A stretch of DNA of 64,000 nt from Streptomyces stelliscabiei. Its GTDB lineage: Bacteria > Actinomycetota > Actinomycetes > Streptomycetales > Streptomycetaceae. The translations under genes were made by a program, and so were the position numbers. Location: positions 7,502,001 through 7,566,000 of the forward strand of contig NZ_JADBGF010000001.1 in the NCBI RefSeq assembly GCF_014873495.1, in the 5' to 3' direction. Positions 16,838 through 26,563 of this stretch are shown in pieces. Position 1 is the first letter of the stretch. Every line of letters starts with the position of its first letter. The notes beneath the pieces were generated by a model. It saw only the letters and a program-made list of their open reading frames with translations, had not been told where the DNA came from and ran no database searches.

Positions 16838-17878
16838 GTGTCCCACAGCACGGTGCCCCGGCCGAGGGCCGAGGCGAAGACTCCCGGGACGGCCCCCGTG
16901 GCGTCCGACGACGCCCCGGGGCCCCCGCCCCGGAACGACGGGCGCGCGGGCAGGCCGAGCCTGCGCCTGAGATTCCGGCGCGACCGCACCCTGATCCTGA
17001 TGACGCTGCCGGCGGTCCTGCTGATCCTGGTCTTCAACTACATACCGATCCTCGGCAACGTGGTCGCCTTCCAGGACTACGACCCCTACCTCAGCGAGAA
17101 CGGCTTCGTCGCCATCTTCCAGAGCCCCTGGGTCGGCTTCGAGCAGTTCGAACGGATCTTCGCCGACTCGGACTTCTGGCACGCGGTGCAGAACACGTTC
17201 GTGCTGTTCTTCCTCCAGCTCGTCCTCTTCTTCCCCATCCCGATCCTGCTCGCGCTGCTCATCAACAGCATCGTCAGACCCCGGATCCGGGCGGTCGCCC
17301 AGGCGGTCATGTACCTCCCGCACTTCTTCTCCTGGGTCCTCGTCGTCACCGTGTTCATGCAGATCTTCGGCGGGGCGGGCGTCATCGCCCAGACCCTGCG
17401 CCAGCACGGCGTCGAGGGCTTCGACCTGATGACCAACCCGGAGACCTTCAAGTACCTGGTCACGGTCGAGATGATCTGGAAGGACGCCGGCTGGGGCATC
17501 ATCGTCTTCCTCGCCGCGCTCTCCTCCGTCTCCCACGACCTCTACGAGGCCGCCGCGATGGACGGCGCCGGCCGCTGGCGGCGCATGTGGCACATCACCC
17601 TGCCCGCCCTGCGCCCGGTGATCGCCCTGCTGCTGGTGCTGCGCGTCGGCGACGCCCTGACCGTCGGCTTCGAGCAACTACTGCTCCAACGGCAGGCGGT
17701 GGGCGTCGAGGCCTCCGATGTCCTCGACACCTATGTGTGGTGGAACGGCATCCGCAACCAGGACTTCAGCTACGCCGCCGCGGCGGGACTCATCAAGGGC
17801 GTGGTCGGCCTCGCACTGGTCCTGACCGCCAACAAGGTCGCCCATCTCATGGGCGAGCAGGGGGTGTACAAGAAATGA
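16838..17878 (+). CDS. CUT1 ABC transporter permease 1 (LplB-like)
   Basis: This 346-residue membrane protein starts at GTG 16838 behind GAGGAGAAGG. A Pro/Arg-rich cytosolic N-terminus of about 45 residues precedes the first helix (LILMTLPAVLLILVFNYIPI). LplB-type features include FQDYDPYLSENGF and the EAA loop DLYEAAAMDGAGRWRRMWHITLP, which docks the ATPase. It pairs with the next gene, which it overlaps by 4 bp (ATGA). No ATPase gene is present in the operon, so a shared MsiK-type ATPase encoded elsewhere should energise it. Confidence 0.93.
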   Translation: MSHSTVPRPRAEAKTPGTAPVASDDAPGPPPRNDGRAGRPSLRLRFRRDRTLILMTLPAVLLILVFNYIPILGNVVAFQDYDPYLSENGFVAIFQSPWVGFEQFERIFADSDFWHAVQNTFVLFFLQLVLFFPIPILLALLINSIVRPRIRAVAQAVMYLPHFFSWVLVVTVFMQIFGGAGVIAQTLRQHGVEGFDLMTNPETFKYLVTVEMIWKDAGWGIIVFLAALSSVSHDLYEAAAMDGAGRWRRMWHITLPALRPVIALLLVLRVGDALTVGFEQLLLQRQAVGVEASDVLDTYVWWNGIRNQDFSYAAAAGLIKGVVGLALVLTANKVAHLMGEQGVYKK

Positions 17879-18846
17879 GCGCGCTCCTCGACAAAGCGGG
17901 TGAGGCGGGCGGGACCGCCGCCCGGCGGCCGGCACCGGGCGGGCCGAGCCGCTGGGCCGCACCGCCCCGCCCGGTCTGGGAGGAGGAACCCGCCAAGGCG
18001 GGACTCGCGGGCAAGGGCATCGCCCTGGGCCTCGCCTGCTTCGCGATCCTCTTCCCTCTGTGGATCGTCGTCGTCACCAGCCTCCAGACGAAGAAGACCA
18101 TCGACGAGGCGGGCGGTCTCGTCGTCATCCCCGAGGGCATCACCTTCGTCGCCTACCGGGAACTCCTCGGCGGCGGCCAGGTCCAGACGGCCGCCCTGGT
18201 CAGCGTGGGCGTCACGGTCGTCGGCACCCTGTTCAGCATGACCGTCTCGGTCCTGTGCGCCTACGGCCTGTCCCGCGTCGGCTCACTGGCCCACCGCTGG
18301 ATCCTGATGACCCTGCTCGCCACGATGTTCTTCGGCGCGGGCCTCATCCCGACCTACCTGCTGGTCCAGGCCCTCGGCCTCACGGACACCTATCTCGCTC
18401 TGATCCTCCCCAGCGCGGTGAGCGTCTTCAACATCCTGGTCCTGCGCTCGTTCTTCATGGGCATCTCGCCGGAACTCATCGACAGCGCCCGCATCGACGG
18501 CGCGGGGGACTGGCGCATCCTGTGGAAGATCGTGATGCCGCTGTCGAGGGCGGTCCTCGCGGTCATCGCCCTCTTCTACGCGGTGGGCTACTGGAGCGCC
18601 TGGTTCAACGCCTCCATCTACCTCACCGACCAGGACATGATGCCGCTGCAGAACGTCATGATCCAGCTCGTCCAGAAACAGGAACGCCCGGTCGGCCTCT
18701 CCGCCCAGATCAACACCGGCCAGCTCTCCCCGCTCGCGATCCAGATGGCGGTCATGGTCATGGCCCTGCTCCCCGTCGCCGTCCTCTCCCCCTTCGTCCA
18801 GAAGCACTTCAAGAAGGGGATGCTCACGGGTGCGATCAAGGGCTGA
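17875..18846 (+). CDS. CUT1 ABC transporter permease 2 (LplC-like)
   Basis: This 323-residue membrane protein overlaps the upstream permease by ATGA, which implies coupled translation and 1:1 assembly. After a Pro-rich N-terminus comes the first helix (GIALGLACFAILFPLWIVVVTSL); the EAA loop reads ELIDSARIDGAGDWRILWKIVMPL. Downstream TTDQ/DQDMMPLQNVMIQLV-type sequence and the C-terminal KHFKKGMLTGAIKG are hallmarks of the LplC/YtcP branch. It is the last gene before a 245-bp gap containing an inverted pair of dispersed repeats. Confidence 0.93.
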   Translation: MSALLDKAGEAGGTAARRPAPGGPSRWAAPPRPVWEEEPAKAGLAGKGIALGLACFAILFPLWIVVVTSLQTKKTIDEAGGLVVIPEGITFVAYRELLGGGQVQTAALVSVGVTVVGTLFSMTVSVLCAYGLSRVGSLAHRWILMTLLATMFFGAGLIPTYLLVQALGLTDTYLALILPSAVSVFNILVLRSFFMGISPELIDSARIDGAGDWRILWKIVMPLSRAVLAVIALFYAVGYWSAWFNASIYLTDQDMMPLQNVMIQLVQKQERPVGLSAQINTGQLSPLAIQMAVMVMALLPVAVLSPFVQKHFKKGMLTGAIKG

Positions 18847-18900
18847 CCGGGGCGCCCGTGAACTCGGGGGTGCGGGTTCGTCGGCGGCTGCGGGTGCTTC

Positions 18901-19005
18901 GTGGCTGGTCGCGCAGTTCCCCGCGCCCCTTGAAGGGCTGCGCCCCTCAGCCCCCGGGAGCGGCCGGCGCTTTTGAGGGGCGCGGGGAACTGCGCGAGCA
19001 ACCAC
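18901..19005. repeat. Inverted pair of the dispersed intergenic repeat
   Basis: A 30-bp minus-strand copy (18901–18930) faces a plus-strand copy (18976–19005) with two mismatches; the core of each is GGGGCGCGGGGAACTGCGCG. The two can fold into a long hairpin. It lies in the 245-bp gap between the permease operon and the GH74 gene and probably separates their transcripts. Confidence 0.75.
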
Positions 19006-19091
19006 ACACCACCCGCAGCCGCCGACGCACCGACCCCCCCCGAGCCACAAGGCGCCCACCCCGTACCCCTCCCCGCAAAACGAGGTATGCC

Positions 19092-21314
19092 ATGCGCACC
19101 CCCCACCCCAGCCGCCGCACCGTACTCGCCGCGACCTCCGCCACCGCCGCGCTCACCACCCTCCCCGCACTCGCCACCCCGGCCCACGCCACCGACGCGA
19201 AAAGCGGCCCGACCGCCGGACGCTACCGCTGGCGCACCGCCGTCATCGGCGGCACCGGCTTCGTCACCGGCGTCCTGTTCCACCCGACCGCGCGCGGACG
19301 CTCCTACGCCCGCACCGACATCGGCGGCGCCTACCGCTGGGACGACCACAAGGCCCGCTGGACCCCGCTGACCGACCACCTCGGCTGGGACGACTGGAAC
19401 CTCCTCGGTGTGGAGGCCATCGCCGTCGACCCCGCCCACCCGAACCGCCTCTACCTCGCCCTCGGCACCTACACCCAGTCCTGGGCCGGCTACGGCGCGA
19501 TCCTCCGCTCCGACGACCGCGGCGCCACCTGGGCCCGTACCGACCTCACCGTCCGGCTCGGTGCCAACGAGGACGGCCGGGGCACGGGCGAGCGCCTGCT
19601 CGTCGACCCCCGCGACAGCGACACCCTGTGGCTGGGCACCCGGCACGACGGTCTGCTCAGGTCGACCGACCGGGGCGCCACCTGGGCGACGGCGACCGGC
19701 TTCCCGGCGACCCCCAGCGCCTCCGGCCAGGGCGTCACCCTGCTCGTCGCCGCCGGACGCACCGTCTACGCCGGCTGGGGCGACGGCGACGGCACCACCG
19801 CCAACCTCTACCGGACCGGCGACGGCACCACCTGGGAAGCCGTCCCCGGCCACCCCACCGGCGCCTCCGCCAAGGTCCCGATCCGTGCCGCGTACGACAG
19901 CCACTCCCGCGAGCTGTACGTGACGTACGCCGACGCACCCGGCCCCAACGGCCAGTCCGACGGCAGTGTGCACAAGCTCCGCACCACCACCGGCAGATGG
20001 ACCGACGTGACCCCGGTGCGGCCGGGCGGCACCACGAGCGACGGCGGAACCGACTCCTTCGGCTACGGCGGGGTCGCCGTCGACGCCCGGCGCCCCGGCA
20101 CGGTGGTCGTCTCGACCAACAACCGCTGGGCCGAGATCGACACCGTGTTCCGCTCCACCGACGGCGGCCGTACCTGGAGATCCCTCAAGGACTCCGCCGT
20201 CCTCGACGTGTCCGAGACCCCCTATCTCGCCTGGGGGGCCGACAAGCCGAAGTTCGGCTGGTGGATCCAGGCCCTCGCCCTCGACCCGTACGACTCGAAG
20301 CACCTCGTGTACGGCACCGGCGCGACGCTCTACGGCACCCGCGACCTGAAGCACTGGGCGCCGCGGATCCGGGGCCTGGAGGAGACGTCCGTACGCCAGC
20401 TGATCTCCCCGCCGACCGGCGAGGCGCACCTGATCAGCGGCCTCGGGGACATCGGCACGATGTACCACGAGCGGCTCACGGCGTCCCCCTCGCGCGGCAT
20501 GGCGTCCAATCCCGTGTTCGGGACGGCGACGGGACTCGCGCAGGCCGCCGCCAAGCCCTCGTACGTGGTCCGCACCGGCTGGGGCGACCACGGCAACGGC
20601 GCCTTTTCCCGCGACGGCGGGCGGACCTGGGCGCCGTTCGCGGCCCAGCCCGCCCTCGCCAAGGACGCGCCGGGCCCGATCGCCACCAACACCGACGGCA
20701 CCGCGCTGCTGTGGTCGTTCGTGCACTGGGACGGCACGAAGTACCCCGCCCACCGCTCCGCCGACAACGGCGCGACCTGGACCGAGGTTCCCTCCTTCCC
20801 GAAGGGCGCCACACCGGTCGCCGACCCGGCCGACCCGGCCCTCTTCTACGCGTACGACACCGACGCGGGAACGCTGTACGCCAGCACCGACAGCGGCCGC
20901 TCGTTCGTGGCGCGCGCGAGCGGACTGCCGGGCGGGGACAGCCAGTTCGAGCTGGTCGCGGCCCCCGGACGCACCGGTGACCTGTGGCTGAGCCTGAAGG
21001 GGAACGGGCTCTACCGCTCCACCGACGGCGGGGTGACCTTCTCGAAGGTCGACAGCTGCCGGGCCGCGTACACCCTCGGCTTCGGCAAGGCCGCCGAGGG
21101 CGCCCGTTACCCGGCGGTCTACCTGGTCGGCACGACGGAGACCGTCACCGCCGTCCACCGCTCCGACGACGGCGCGAGGACCTGGACCCGTATCAACGAC
21201 GACGCCCACCAGTGGGGCTGGACCGGCGAGGTCGTCATCGGCGACCCGCGCGTGTACGGCCGTGTGTACCTGGCGACGAACGGGCGCGGCATCCAGTACG
21301 GGGACCCGGTCTGA
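19092..21314 (+). CDS. Secreted GH74 xyloglucanase
   Basis: This 740-residue protein begins with a Tat-type signal (SRRTVLAATSATAALTTLPALATPAHA). The mature part consists of repeated BNR/Asp-box-like blades (RSDDRGATW, RSTDRGATW, RSTDGGRTW and others), as in the two seven-bladed propellers of GH74. Family landmarks are RTDIGGAYRW, with the expected catalytic D76, and GWGDHGNGAFSRDGG, with the second catalytic D499. GH74 enzymes cut the β-1,4-glucan backbone of xyloglucan outside the cell. No carbohydrate-binding module is attached. ATG 19092 follows GAGG. Its TGA overlaps the ATG of the GH42 gene by one base (TGATG). Confidence 0.92.
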   Translation: MRTPHPSRRTVLAATSATAALTTLPALATPAHATDAKSGPTAGRYRWRTAVIGGTGFVTGVLFHPTARGRSYARTDIGGAYRWDDHKARWTPLTDHLGWDDWNLLGVEAIAVDPAHPNRLYLALGTYTQSWAGYGAILRSDDRGATWARTDLTVRLGANEDGRGTGERLLVDPRDSDTLWLGTRHDGLLRSTDRGATWATATGFPATPSASGQGVTLLVAAGRTVYAGWGDGDGTTANLYRTGDGTTWEAVPGHPTGASAKVPIRAAYDSHSRELYVTYADAPGPNGQSDGSVHKLRTTTGRWTDVTPVRPGGTTSDGGTDSFGYGGVAVDARRPGTVVVSTNNRWAEIDTVFRSTDGGRTWRSLKDSAVLDVSETPYLAWGADKPKFGWWIQALALDPYDSKHLVYGTGATLYGTRDLKHWAPRIRGLEETSVRQLISPPTGEAHLISGLGDIGTMYHERLTASPSRGMASNPVFGTATGLAQAAAKPSYVVRTGWGDHGNGAFSRDGGRTWAPFAAQPALAKDAPGPIATNTDGTALLWSFVHWDGTKYPAHRSADNGATWTEVPSFPKGATPVADPADPALFYAYDTDAGTLYASTDSGRSFVARASGLPGGDSQFELVAAPGRTGDLWLSLKGNGLYRSTDGGVTFSKVDSCRAAYTLGFGKAAEGARYPAVYLVGTTETVTAVHRSDDGARTWTRINDDAHQWGWTGEVVIGDPRVYGRVYLATNGRGIQYGDPV

Positions 21315-23305
21315 TGCCCGGGGCGACACGGCCGTCCCTCGCCCACGCCACGCGCGGACGGGTCCTCTTCGGCGGCGACTACAACCCCGAGCAGTGGCCC
21401 GAGGAGACGTGGCACGAGGACGTCCGCCTCATGCGGGAGGCCGGCGTCACTACCGTCACCCTCGGCGTCTTCTCCTGGGCGAAGCTCGAACCGCGCCCGG
21501 GAGCACGGGAGTTCGGCTGGCTGGACACGCTGATGGACCTGATGCACGCGAACGGCATCGGCGTCGTCCTGGCCACCCCCACCTCCTCCCCGCCGCCGTG
21601 GATGGGCCGCCTGCACCCCGAGACCCTCCCGCGCGACGAGAACGGCCAGGTCGAGTGGTGGGGGTCCCGCCAGCACTTCTCCCACTCCAGCGCCACCTAC
21701 CGCCGCTACGCCGCCGCCATCACCGAGGACCTCGCCGCCCGCTACGGCGGCCACCCGGCCCTCACCCTGTGGCACATCAACAACGAGTACTGCACCTACG
21801 ACTGGGGCGACGAGGCGGCGGCCACCTTCCGCGACTGGCTCCGGCGCAGGTACGGCACCCTCGACGCGCTCAACCGGGCCTGGGGCACGGCCTTCTGGAG
21901 CCAGGGCTACGACGGCTGGCACGAGATCATCCCGCCGCGCCGCGCCCACTACCTGCGCAACCCCACGCACGTGCTCGACTTCAGACGCTTCACGAGCGAC
22001 ATGCTCCTGGAGTGCTACGCCATCGAGCGCGACATCGTCCGACGGCACACCCCGCACATCCCGGTCACCACCAACTTCATGCCGATGTGGACGGGCCAGG
22101 ACGCCTGGCGGTGGGCCGAGGAGGAGGACGTCGTCTCGGTCGACATCTACCCGGACCCGCGCGACCCGCTCGGCGCACAGCACGGGGCGCTGGTGCAGGA
22201 CATGACGCGCTCCCAGGCGGGCGGCGGCCCGTGGATGCTCATGGAACAGGCGGCCGGCCCGGTCAACTGGCGCGGTGTCAACCACCCCAAGCCGCGCGGC
22301 CTGAACCGCCTGTGGTCCCTCCAGGCCGTCGCCCGGGGCGCCGACGCCGTCTGCTACTTCCAGTGGCGGCAGTCCCGGCAGGGCGCGGAGAAGTTCCACT
22401 CCGGCATGGTCGGCCACGCGGGCTCGCGGGGGCGCACCTTCCAGGAGGTCAAGCGGCTCGGGGCCGAGCTGGCGGCCGTGGGACCGGCGGTGGCGGGGCA
22501 GCCCCTGCACACCGAGGTGGCGATGCTGTTCGACTGGCACTCCTGGTGGGCGGGCGACCATGACGGCCGGCTGTCGTCCGAGGTCGACCTGGCCCAGGTC
22601 GTACGGTCCTGGCACCGCGCCCTGTGGGAGTCGAACCTCACCACCGCCTTCGCCCACCCCGAGCACGACCTCTCCGCGTACCGGCTGGTCGTCGTACCGC
22701 AGCTCTATCTGCTCACTGACCCGGCCGTCGAGAACCTCCTCGCCTACGTACGGGGCGGCGGCACCCTCGTCAGCGGCTTCCTGACCGGCGTCGCCGACGA
22801 GGACGACCGCGTCCGCCCCGGCGGCATGGACGCGCGGCTCCGCGACCTCTTCGGCATCCGCACCCTGCACGAATGGTGGCCGCTGGACGCCGGGGAGGAC
22901 GTCGAGTGCGAGGGCCCGCGCGGGGTGTTCCGCGGCACGCTGTGGTCCGAGGAGATCGAGGCGGCGGACGCGGACGAGGTCGTCGCCTACAAGGGCGGTG
23001 AACTCGACGGGCTCCCGGCGGTGTTGCGCAGGGGACGCGCCTGGTACGTCTCCACACTGCCCGAACCCGCGGAGCTGCGCGGCCTGTTGGCGCGGGTCGC
23101 GGCCGACGCCGGAGTACGGCCGGTGCTGGACGGGCTGCCCGACGGGGTCGAGGCGGTCCGGCGCGGCGATGTGCTGTTCGTGCTCAACCACGGCCGTGAC
23201 ACGGTCACCGTCGAGGTGCCGGGCACCCCTCGCGACCTGCTCACGGGCGCGACCGTGAGCGGCACGCTGTCGCTCGCCCGGTACGGCGTGGCGGTGCTGA
23301 GGTAA
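21314..23305 (+). CDS. GH42 β-galactosidase, cytosolic
   Basis: This 663-residue enzyme has the GH42 fold: a TIM barrel starting GGDYNPEQWPEETW, the acid/base E158 in LWHINNEY, and the nucleophile E311 in MLMEQAAGPVNW. A trimerisation domain and a small β domain follow. There is no signal peptide, so it should act on imported galactosylated oligosaccharides, for example removing β-galactose from xyloglucan side chains. The start codon overlaps the GH74 stop (TGATG), so an exported endo-enzyme and a cytosolic exo-enzyme are translated from one message. The substrate is inferred from the neighbourhood. Confidence 0.93.
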   Translation: MPGATRPSLAHATRGRVLFGGDYNPEQWPEETWHEDVRLMREAGVTTVTLGVFSWAKLEPRPGAREFGWLDTLMDLMHANGIGVVLATPTSSPPPWMGRLHPETLPRDENGQVEWWGSRQHFSHSSATYRRYAAAITEDLAARYGGHPALTLWHINNEYCTYDWGDEAAATFRDWLRRRYGTLDALNRAWGTAFWSQGYDGWHEIIPPRRAHYLRNPTHVLDFRRFTSDMLLECYAIERDIVRRHTPHIPVTTNFMPMWTGQDAWRWAEEEDVVSVDIYPDPRDPLGAQHGALVQDMTRSQAGGGPWMLMEQAAGPVNWRGVNHPKPRGLNRLWSLQAVARGADAVCYFQWRQSRQGAEKFHSGMVGHAGSRGRTFQEVKRLGAELAAVGPAVAGQPLHTEVAMLFDWHSWWAGDHDGRLSSEVDLAQVVRSWHRALWESNLTTAFAHPEHDLSAYRLVVVPQLYLLTDPAVENLLAYVRGGGTLVSGFLTGVADEDDRVRPGGMDARLRDLFGIRTLHEWWPLDAGEDVECEGPRGVFRGTLWSEEIEAADADEVVAYKGGELDGLPAVLRRGRAWYVSTLPEPAELRGLLARVAADAGVRPVLDGLPDGVEAVRRGDVLFVLNHGRDTVTVEVPGTPRDLLTGATVSGTLSLARYGVAVLR

Positions 23306-23435
23306 CCCCGACTTCCTCCGGCGCCGAAACGTGCGTGGCGATCGGCCTCGTCGCCGGAGAAGACCGCGTCCTCACCCCGGGGTCGCGGTAGCTCCCCCCG
23401 CAGTTCCCCCCACCCATGGAAGGAACCGACACCCC

Positions 23436-24182
23436 ATGGCAACACGCACCCGCACTCGTACCCGCACCCTGGGCCGGATCGGCAAGGTCCTGCTGGCCCC
23501 CGCCCTCGCCCTCGGTGCCACCGTCGGCCTCGCCTCCGCCCCCGCCTCGGCCGCCGTCTGGAACTCCTGCGACCAGTGGGGCAACACGAGCCTCAACGGC
23601 TACACCCTCTACAACAACATCTGGGGCTCCGGCGCCGGCAGCCAGTGCGTCTGGGCCAACTCCGGTACCAACTGGGGGGTCTGGGCCGACCACCCCAACA
23701 CCGGAGGCATCAAGTCCTACCCCAACTCCAAGAAGGTGATCAACAAGTCGATCACCTCGCTCGGCTCGCTCAACAGCAGCTACAACGTCACGGTCCCGTC
23801 CTCGGGCGCGTACAACACCTCGTACGACGTCTGGGACACGGACCACGACTACGAGATCATGCTCTGGGTCAACTACAACGGCGCCGTCGGTGCCCTCGGC
23901 AGCTTCCAGCAGAGCGTGACGGTCGGCGGCCACAGCTGGAACGTCTACAAGGGCCGGGCCTACCGGTCCGACGGCACGTACTGGGACGTCATCTCGTTCC
24001 TGCGCACCTCGGACTCGAATTCCGGCACCGTCCAGATCCTCCCCGTCCTGAAGTGGATCAAGGACACCAAGGGCTGGATGGGCAACGAGACCATCGGCGA
24101 CGTGCAGTTCGGTTTCGAGGTCACCTCGTCCTCCGGCGGCCTGAACTTCACCACCAACAACCTGACGGTCAGCAGCAGTTGA
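23436..24182 (+). CDS. Secreted GH12 endo-β-1,4-glucanase/xyloglucanase
   Basis: This 248-residue protein has a classical signal peptide (basic MATRTRTRTRTLGR, hydrophobic core, cleavage after ASA) and a single GH12 jelly-roll domain. The nucleophile is E140 in DYEIMLWV and the acid/base is E228 in FGFEVTSS. GH12 members cleave cellulose, mixed-linkage glucan or xyloglucan. The β-sheet-rich, Trp-rich sequence (SCDQWGNTSLNGYTLYNN) is typical of actinomycete members. The start is ATG 23436, downstream of GGAAGGA; the open frame before it is not protein-like. It follows GH42 after 130 bp and ends in a terminator. Xyloglucanase activity is suggested by the adjacent GH74. Confidence 0.93.
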   Translation: MATRTRTRTRTLGRIGKVLLAPALALGATVGLASAPASAAVWNSCDQWGNTSLNGYTLYNNIWGSGAGSQCVWANSGTNWGVWADHPNTGGIKSYPNSKKVINKSITSLGSLNSSYNVTVPSSGAYNTSYDVWDTDHDYEIMLWVNYNGAVGALGSFQQSVTVGGHSWNVYKGRAYRSDGTYWDVISFLRTSDSNSGTVQILPVLKWIKDTKGWMGNETIGDVQFGFEVTSSSGGLNFTTNNLTVSSS

Positions 24183-24213
24183 CGCCTGTCCCGTCAGTGA
24201 TCCGCAGATGAGA

Positions 24214-24251
24214 CCGGGCCGGTGCCGTACCCCCACGCGGCACCGGCCCGG
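24214..24251. terminator. Bidirectional terminator GH12 / GH36
   Basis: CCGGGCCGGTGCCG (24214–24227) pairs perfectly with 24238–24251 over 14 bp, with a 10-nt loop. It lies between the convergent stop codons of the GH12 and GH36 genes. Confidence 0.8.
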
Positions 24252-24258
24252 GTCCGTC

Positions 24259-26493
24259 CTACACCCGCGCCCCGCCCCGCGCCGTCAGCCGGAGCAGCAG
24301 CACCCCGGGGGCGCGCGGCACCGTCACCCGCAGGGCGCCGGCGCCCGGCTCCCAGACGGCCTTCGCCTGCGTCCGCGCGGTCGACGGGTGCAGGATCTCC
24401 ACCCGGACCGGGGTGCCCGGCTCCGCCAGGTGCGCCACGGGCAGCCGCACCTCCTCCGCCCCGCCCCTGCGCCACACGGAGACGTACGCCGGTCCGCCTC
24501 GCTCGGGCGCCCGCAGTCCCAGCGCCAGCCACTCGTCCGTCCATCCCGGCAGACCGAGCGGCCAGAAGGGCACCGCGTGGGCCAGGTCCCCGCGGATCGC
24601 CTTGTACGTGTCCACCGCATCGCGCACGAGTCCGAGTTGATGTTCCGTCATGCGGTCGAGGTGACCCGACAGATGGATGCGGCCGAGGAGGGCGCCGCCC
24701 AGGGTGAAGGCGATCAGGGCGTCGTCGTGCTCGGGCTGTGGGTAGGCCCAGACGGCACCCTGTTCCGGTGGCACCGCCGTGGGCGCGGCGGCGGCGATCG
24801 GAGGGTAACGGAGGGGATCCTGCTGGTCGCTGGTGGACTGGAGCTGCGACACGGCCAGGGTGGCGCCGTCCATCCGCATTCCGCCGGAGGCGCAGTTCTC
24901 GACGACCAGGTGCGGGTAGCGGTCCAGCACGGCGGAGAGCCAGTCCAGGTAGGCCCGGGTGTGACCCAGGAGGCCGGCGCCGGGGGAGAGGTCGTCGGCG
25001 GCGGTGGTGCCGGGGTCGATCACGATGTTGTAGTCGAGCTTGAGGTAGCCCACGCCCCAGTCGCCGACCAGGCGGTCCACCGTCCTGTCGAGGTGCGCGC
25101 GGGCGGCCGGGTGGCGCAGGTCGAGCTGGTGACGGCCCTGCTCGGCCAGCCGCACCCCGTCCCGCTGGAAGAACGCCTCCGACGGCAGTTCGGCCGCGAC
25201 CGGGCTGCGTACGCCGACGACCTCGGGCTCCAGCCACAGCCCGGGCACCATGCCGTGCCGGCGGATCCGGTCCAGGACGGCCCGGATGCCGCCGCCCGGG
25301 AAGCGGCGCGCCGACGGCAGCCACTCGCCCACGCCGTCCCACCAGCCGCCGTCCACCGAGTCGTCGTACCAGCCGGAGTCGATGCAGAAGTACTCCGCGC
25401 CCACACCCGCCGCCGCGTCGACCAGCGGCAGCAGCTTCGCGGTGGTGGGGTCCCCCATCAGGGTGTTCATGTAGTCGTTGAACACCACCGGCAGCGCCAC
25501 GTGGTCCGCGTGCGGCCGCCGGACGGCCCGCCGGTACGAGGTCAGCGCACCCATGGCCTCGTCGAGCGCGGGGCCGGGCCCGGACCCGGTGTCCGCCCCG
25601 GCATCCACCCCCAGGGCCAGTGCCACCGGCACCGTGGTGAACTCCTCCCCCCGCCCCAGCCGCACCCGCCACTGGTGCTCGGCGTCGGTCGGGCCGTTCA
25701 GGGCGAGGTAGGTGCGGTGTGCGCGTTCCCCCAGGTCCCAGCGCCAGCCGGCCGGTGACTCCACCTGCCAGACCCATGCCCGGCCGCCGTCACCCCGTTC
25801 CGTGAGCGCCCCCATCGGCAGATGCCCGTCACTGGGCCAGCTGCCCCGCCCGGTGAGGGCGAGCGCCGCCCGGCTGTCGTGCTGATGGACGTCGACGCCG
25901 ATGTCCGCGACGGTCGTCCGCAGCGGCTCGGCGTACCAACGGCACTCCGCCAGCCAGTCGTTGCGGGCGCGGTGCACGTCGAGAAGGTCGGGGGAGGGCA
26001 GCCCGCCGAGGAGGAGGCTGCTGACGGACTGGACGACCAGGGGCTCGGTGCCGTCGTTGCGGAGGCGTACCCGGGACCGGAGCACGGCGACCCCGGCGGG
26101 GGAGGACAGCTCGACGAACGCGGTCAACCCGCTCGCGGGATCGTGGAGTTCGATCGTCAGCCACTCCCAGCCACCGTCACCCTCACCCTCCCCACCGGAG
26201 CGGTGCCCCCGGTACGCCAGTCGCGCACCGAACGCCGTACCGGTGAAGCGCGGCCCGGACCACCCGCTGCCGTGGCCGAACGCGGTCAACTCGACCAAGG
26301 GGAGGGCGGCTTCGGCGTAGACGGTGTCACCGAAGGGACCGAGCCGGACCAGCCGCAACGTACCGTCGGCGGCCGTCGCGAACCTCGTCCCGATCGCCGG
26401 GTGACCCCAGGCGAAGCCCTCCCCGACGCCGTCGGCACCCCGCGAGCCGCCCGTCCGCCCGCTTCCGCCGAAGTCGTCCGCACCCGAGTCCAC
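24259..26493 (-). CDS. GH36 α-galactosidase, cytosolic
   Basis: This 744-residue enzyme has the GH36 layout: an N-terminal β-supersandwich, a TIM barrel and a C-terminal β domain. The barrel holds VFNDYMNTLMGDPT, CIDSGWYDD and the nucleophile D487 in YLKLDYN. The acid/base is D556 in STSDQQDPLRY, and ENCASGGMRMD is also present. It releases terminal α-galactose from raffinose-type or galactomannan oligosaccharides. There is no signal peptide, which implies imported substrates. The GTG start at 26493 is set by GAGGAGAGGAAG 5 nt upstream. It diverges from a LacI-family gene with paired operators between them, and the nearby CUT1 importer probably supplies its substrate. Confidence 0.93.
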   Translation of the reverse strand: MDSGADDFGGSGRTGGSRGADGVGEGFAWGHPAIGTRFATAADGTLRLVRLGPFGDTVYAEAALPLVELTAFGHGSGWSGPRFTGTAFGARLAYRGHRSGGEGEGDGGWEWLTIELHDPASGLTAFVELSSPAGVAVLRSRVRLRNDGTEPLVVQSVSSLLLGGLPSPDLLDVHRARNDWLAECRWYAEPLRTTVADIGVDVHQHDSRAALALTGRGSWPSDGHLPMGALTERGDGGRAWVWQVESPAGWRWDLGERAHRTYLALNGPTDAEHQWRVRLGRGEEFTTVPVALALGVDAGADTGSGPGPALDEAMGALTSYRRAVRRPHADHVALPVVFNDYMNTLMGDPTTAKLLPLVDAAAGVGAEYFCIDSGWYDDSVDGGWWDGVGEWLPSARRFPGGGIRAVLDRIRRHGMVPGLWLEPEVVGVRSPVAAELPSEAFFQRDGVRLAEQGRHQLDLRHPAARAHLDRTVDRLVGDWGVGYLKLDYNIVIDPGTTAADDLSPGAGLLGHTRAYLDWLSAVLDRYPHLVVENCASGGMRMDGATLAVSQLQSTSDQQDPLRYPPIAAAAPTAVPPEQGAVWAYPQPEHDDALIAFTLGGALLGRIHLSGHLDRMTEHQLGLVRDAVDTYKAIRGDLAHAVPFWPLGLPGWTDEWLALGLRAPERGGPAYVSVWRRGGAEEVRLPVAHLAEPGTPVRVEILHPSTARTQAKAVWEPGAGALRVTVPRAPGVLLLRLTARGGARV

Positions 26494-26563
26494 GTCGCTT
26501 CCTCTCCTCAGCCGTCACGTCGCCACTCGCCACGTACTCCGGCACGTTCTTTGTTACGTTCTC

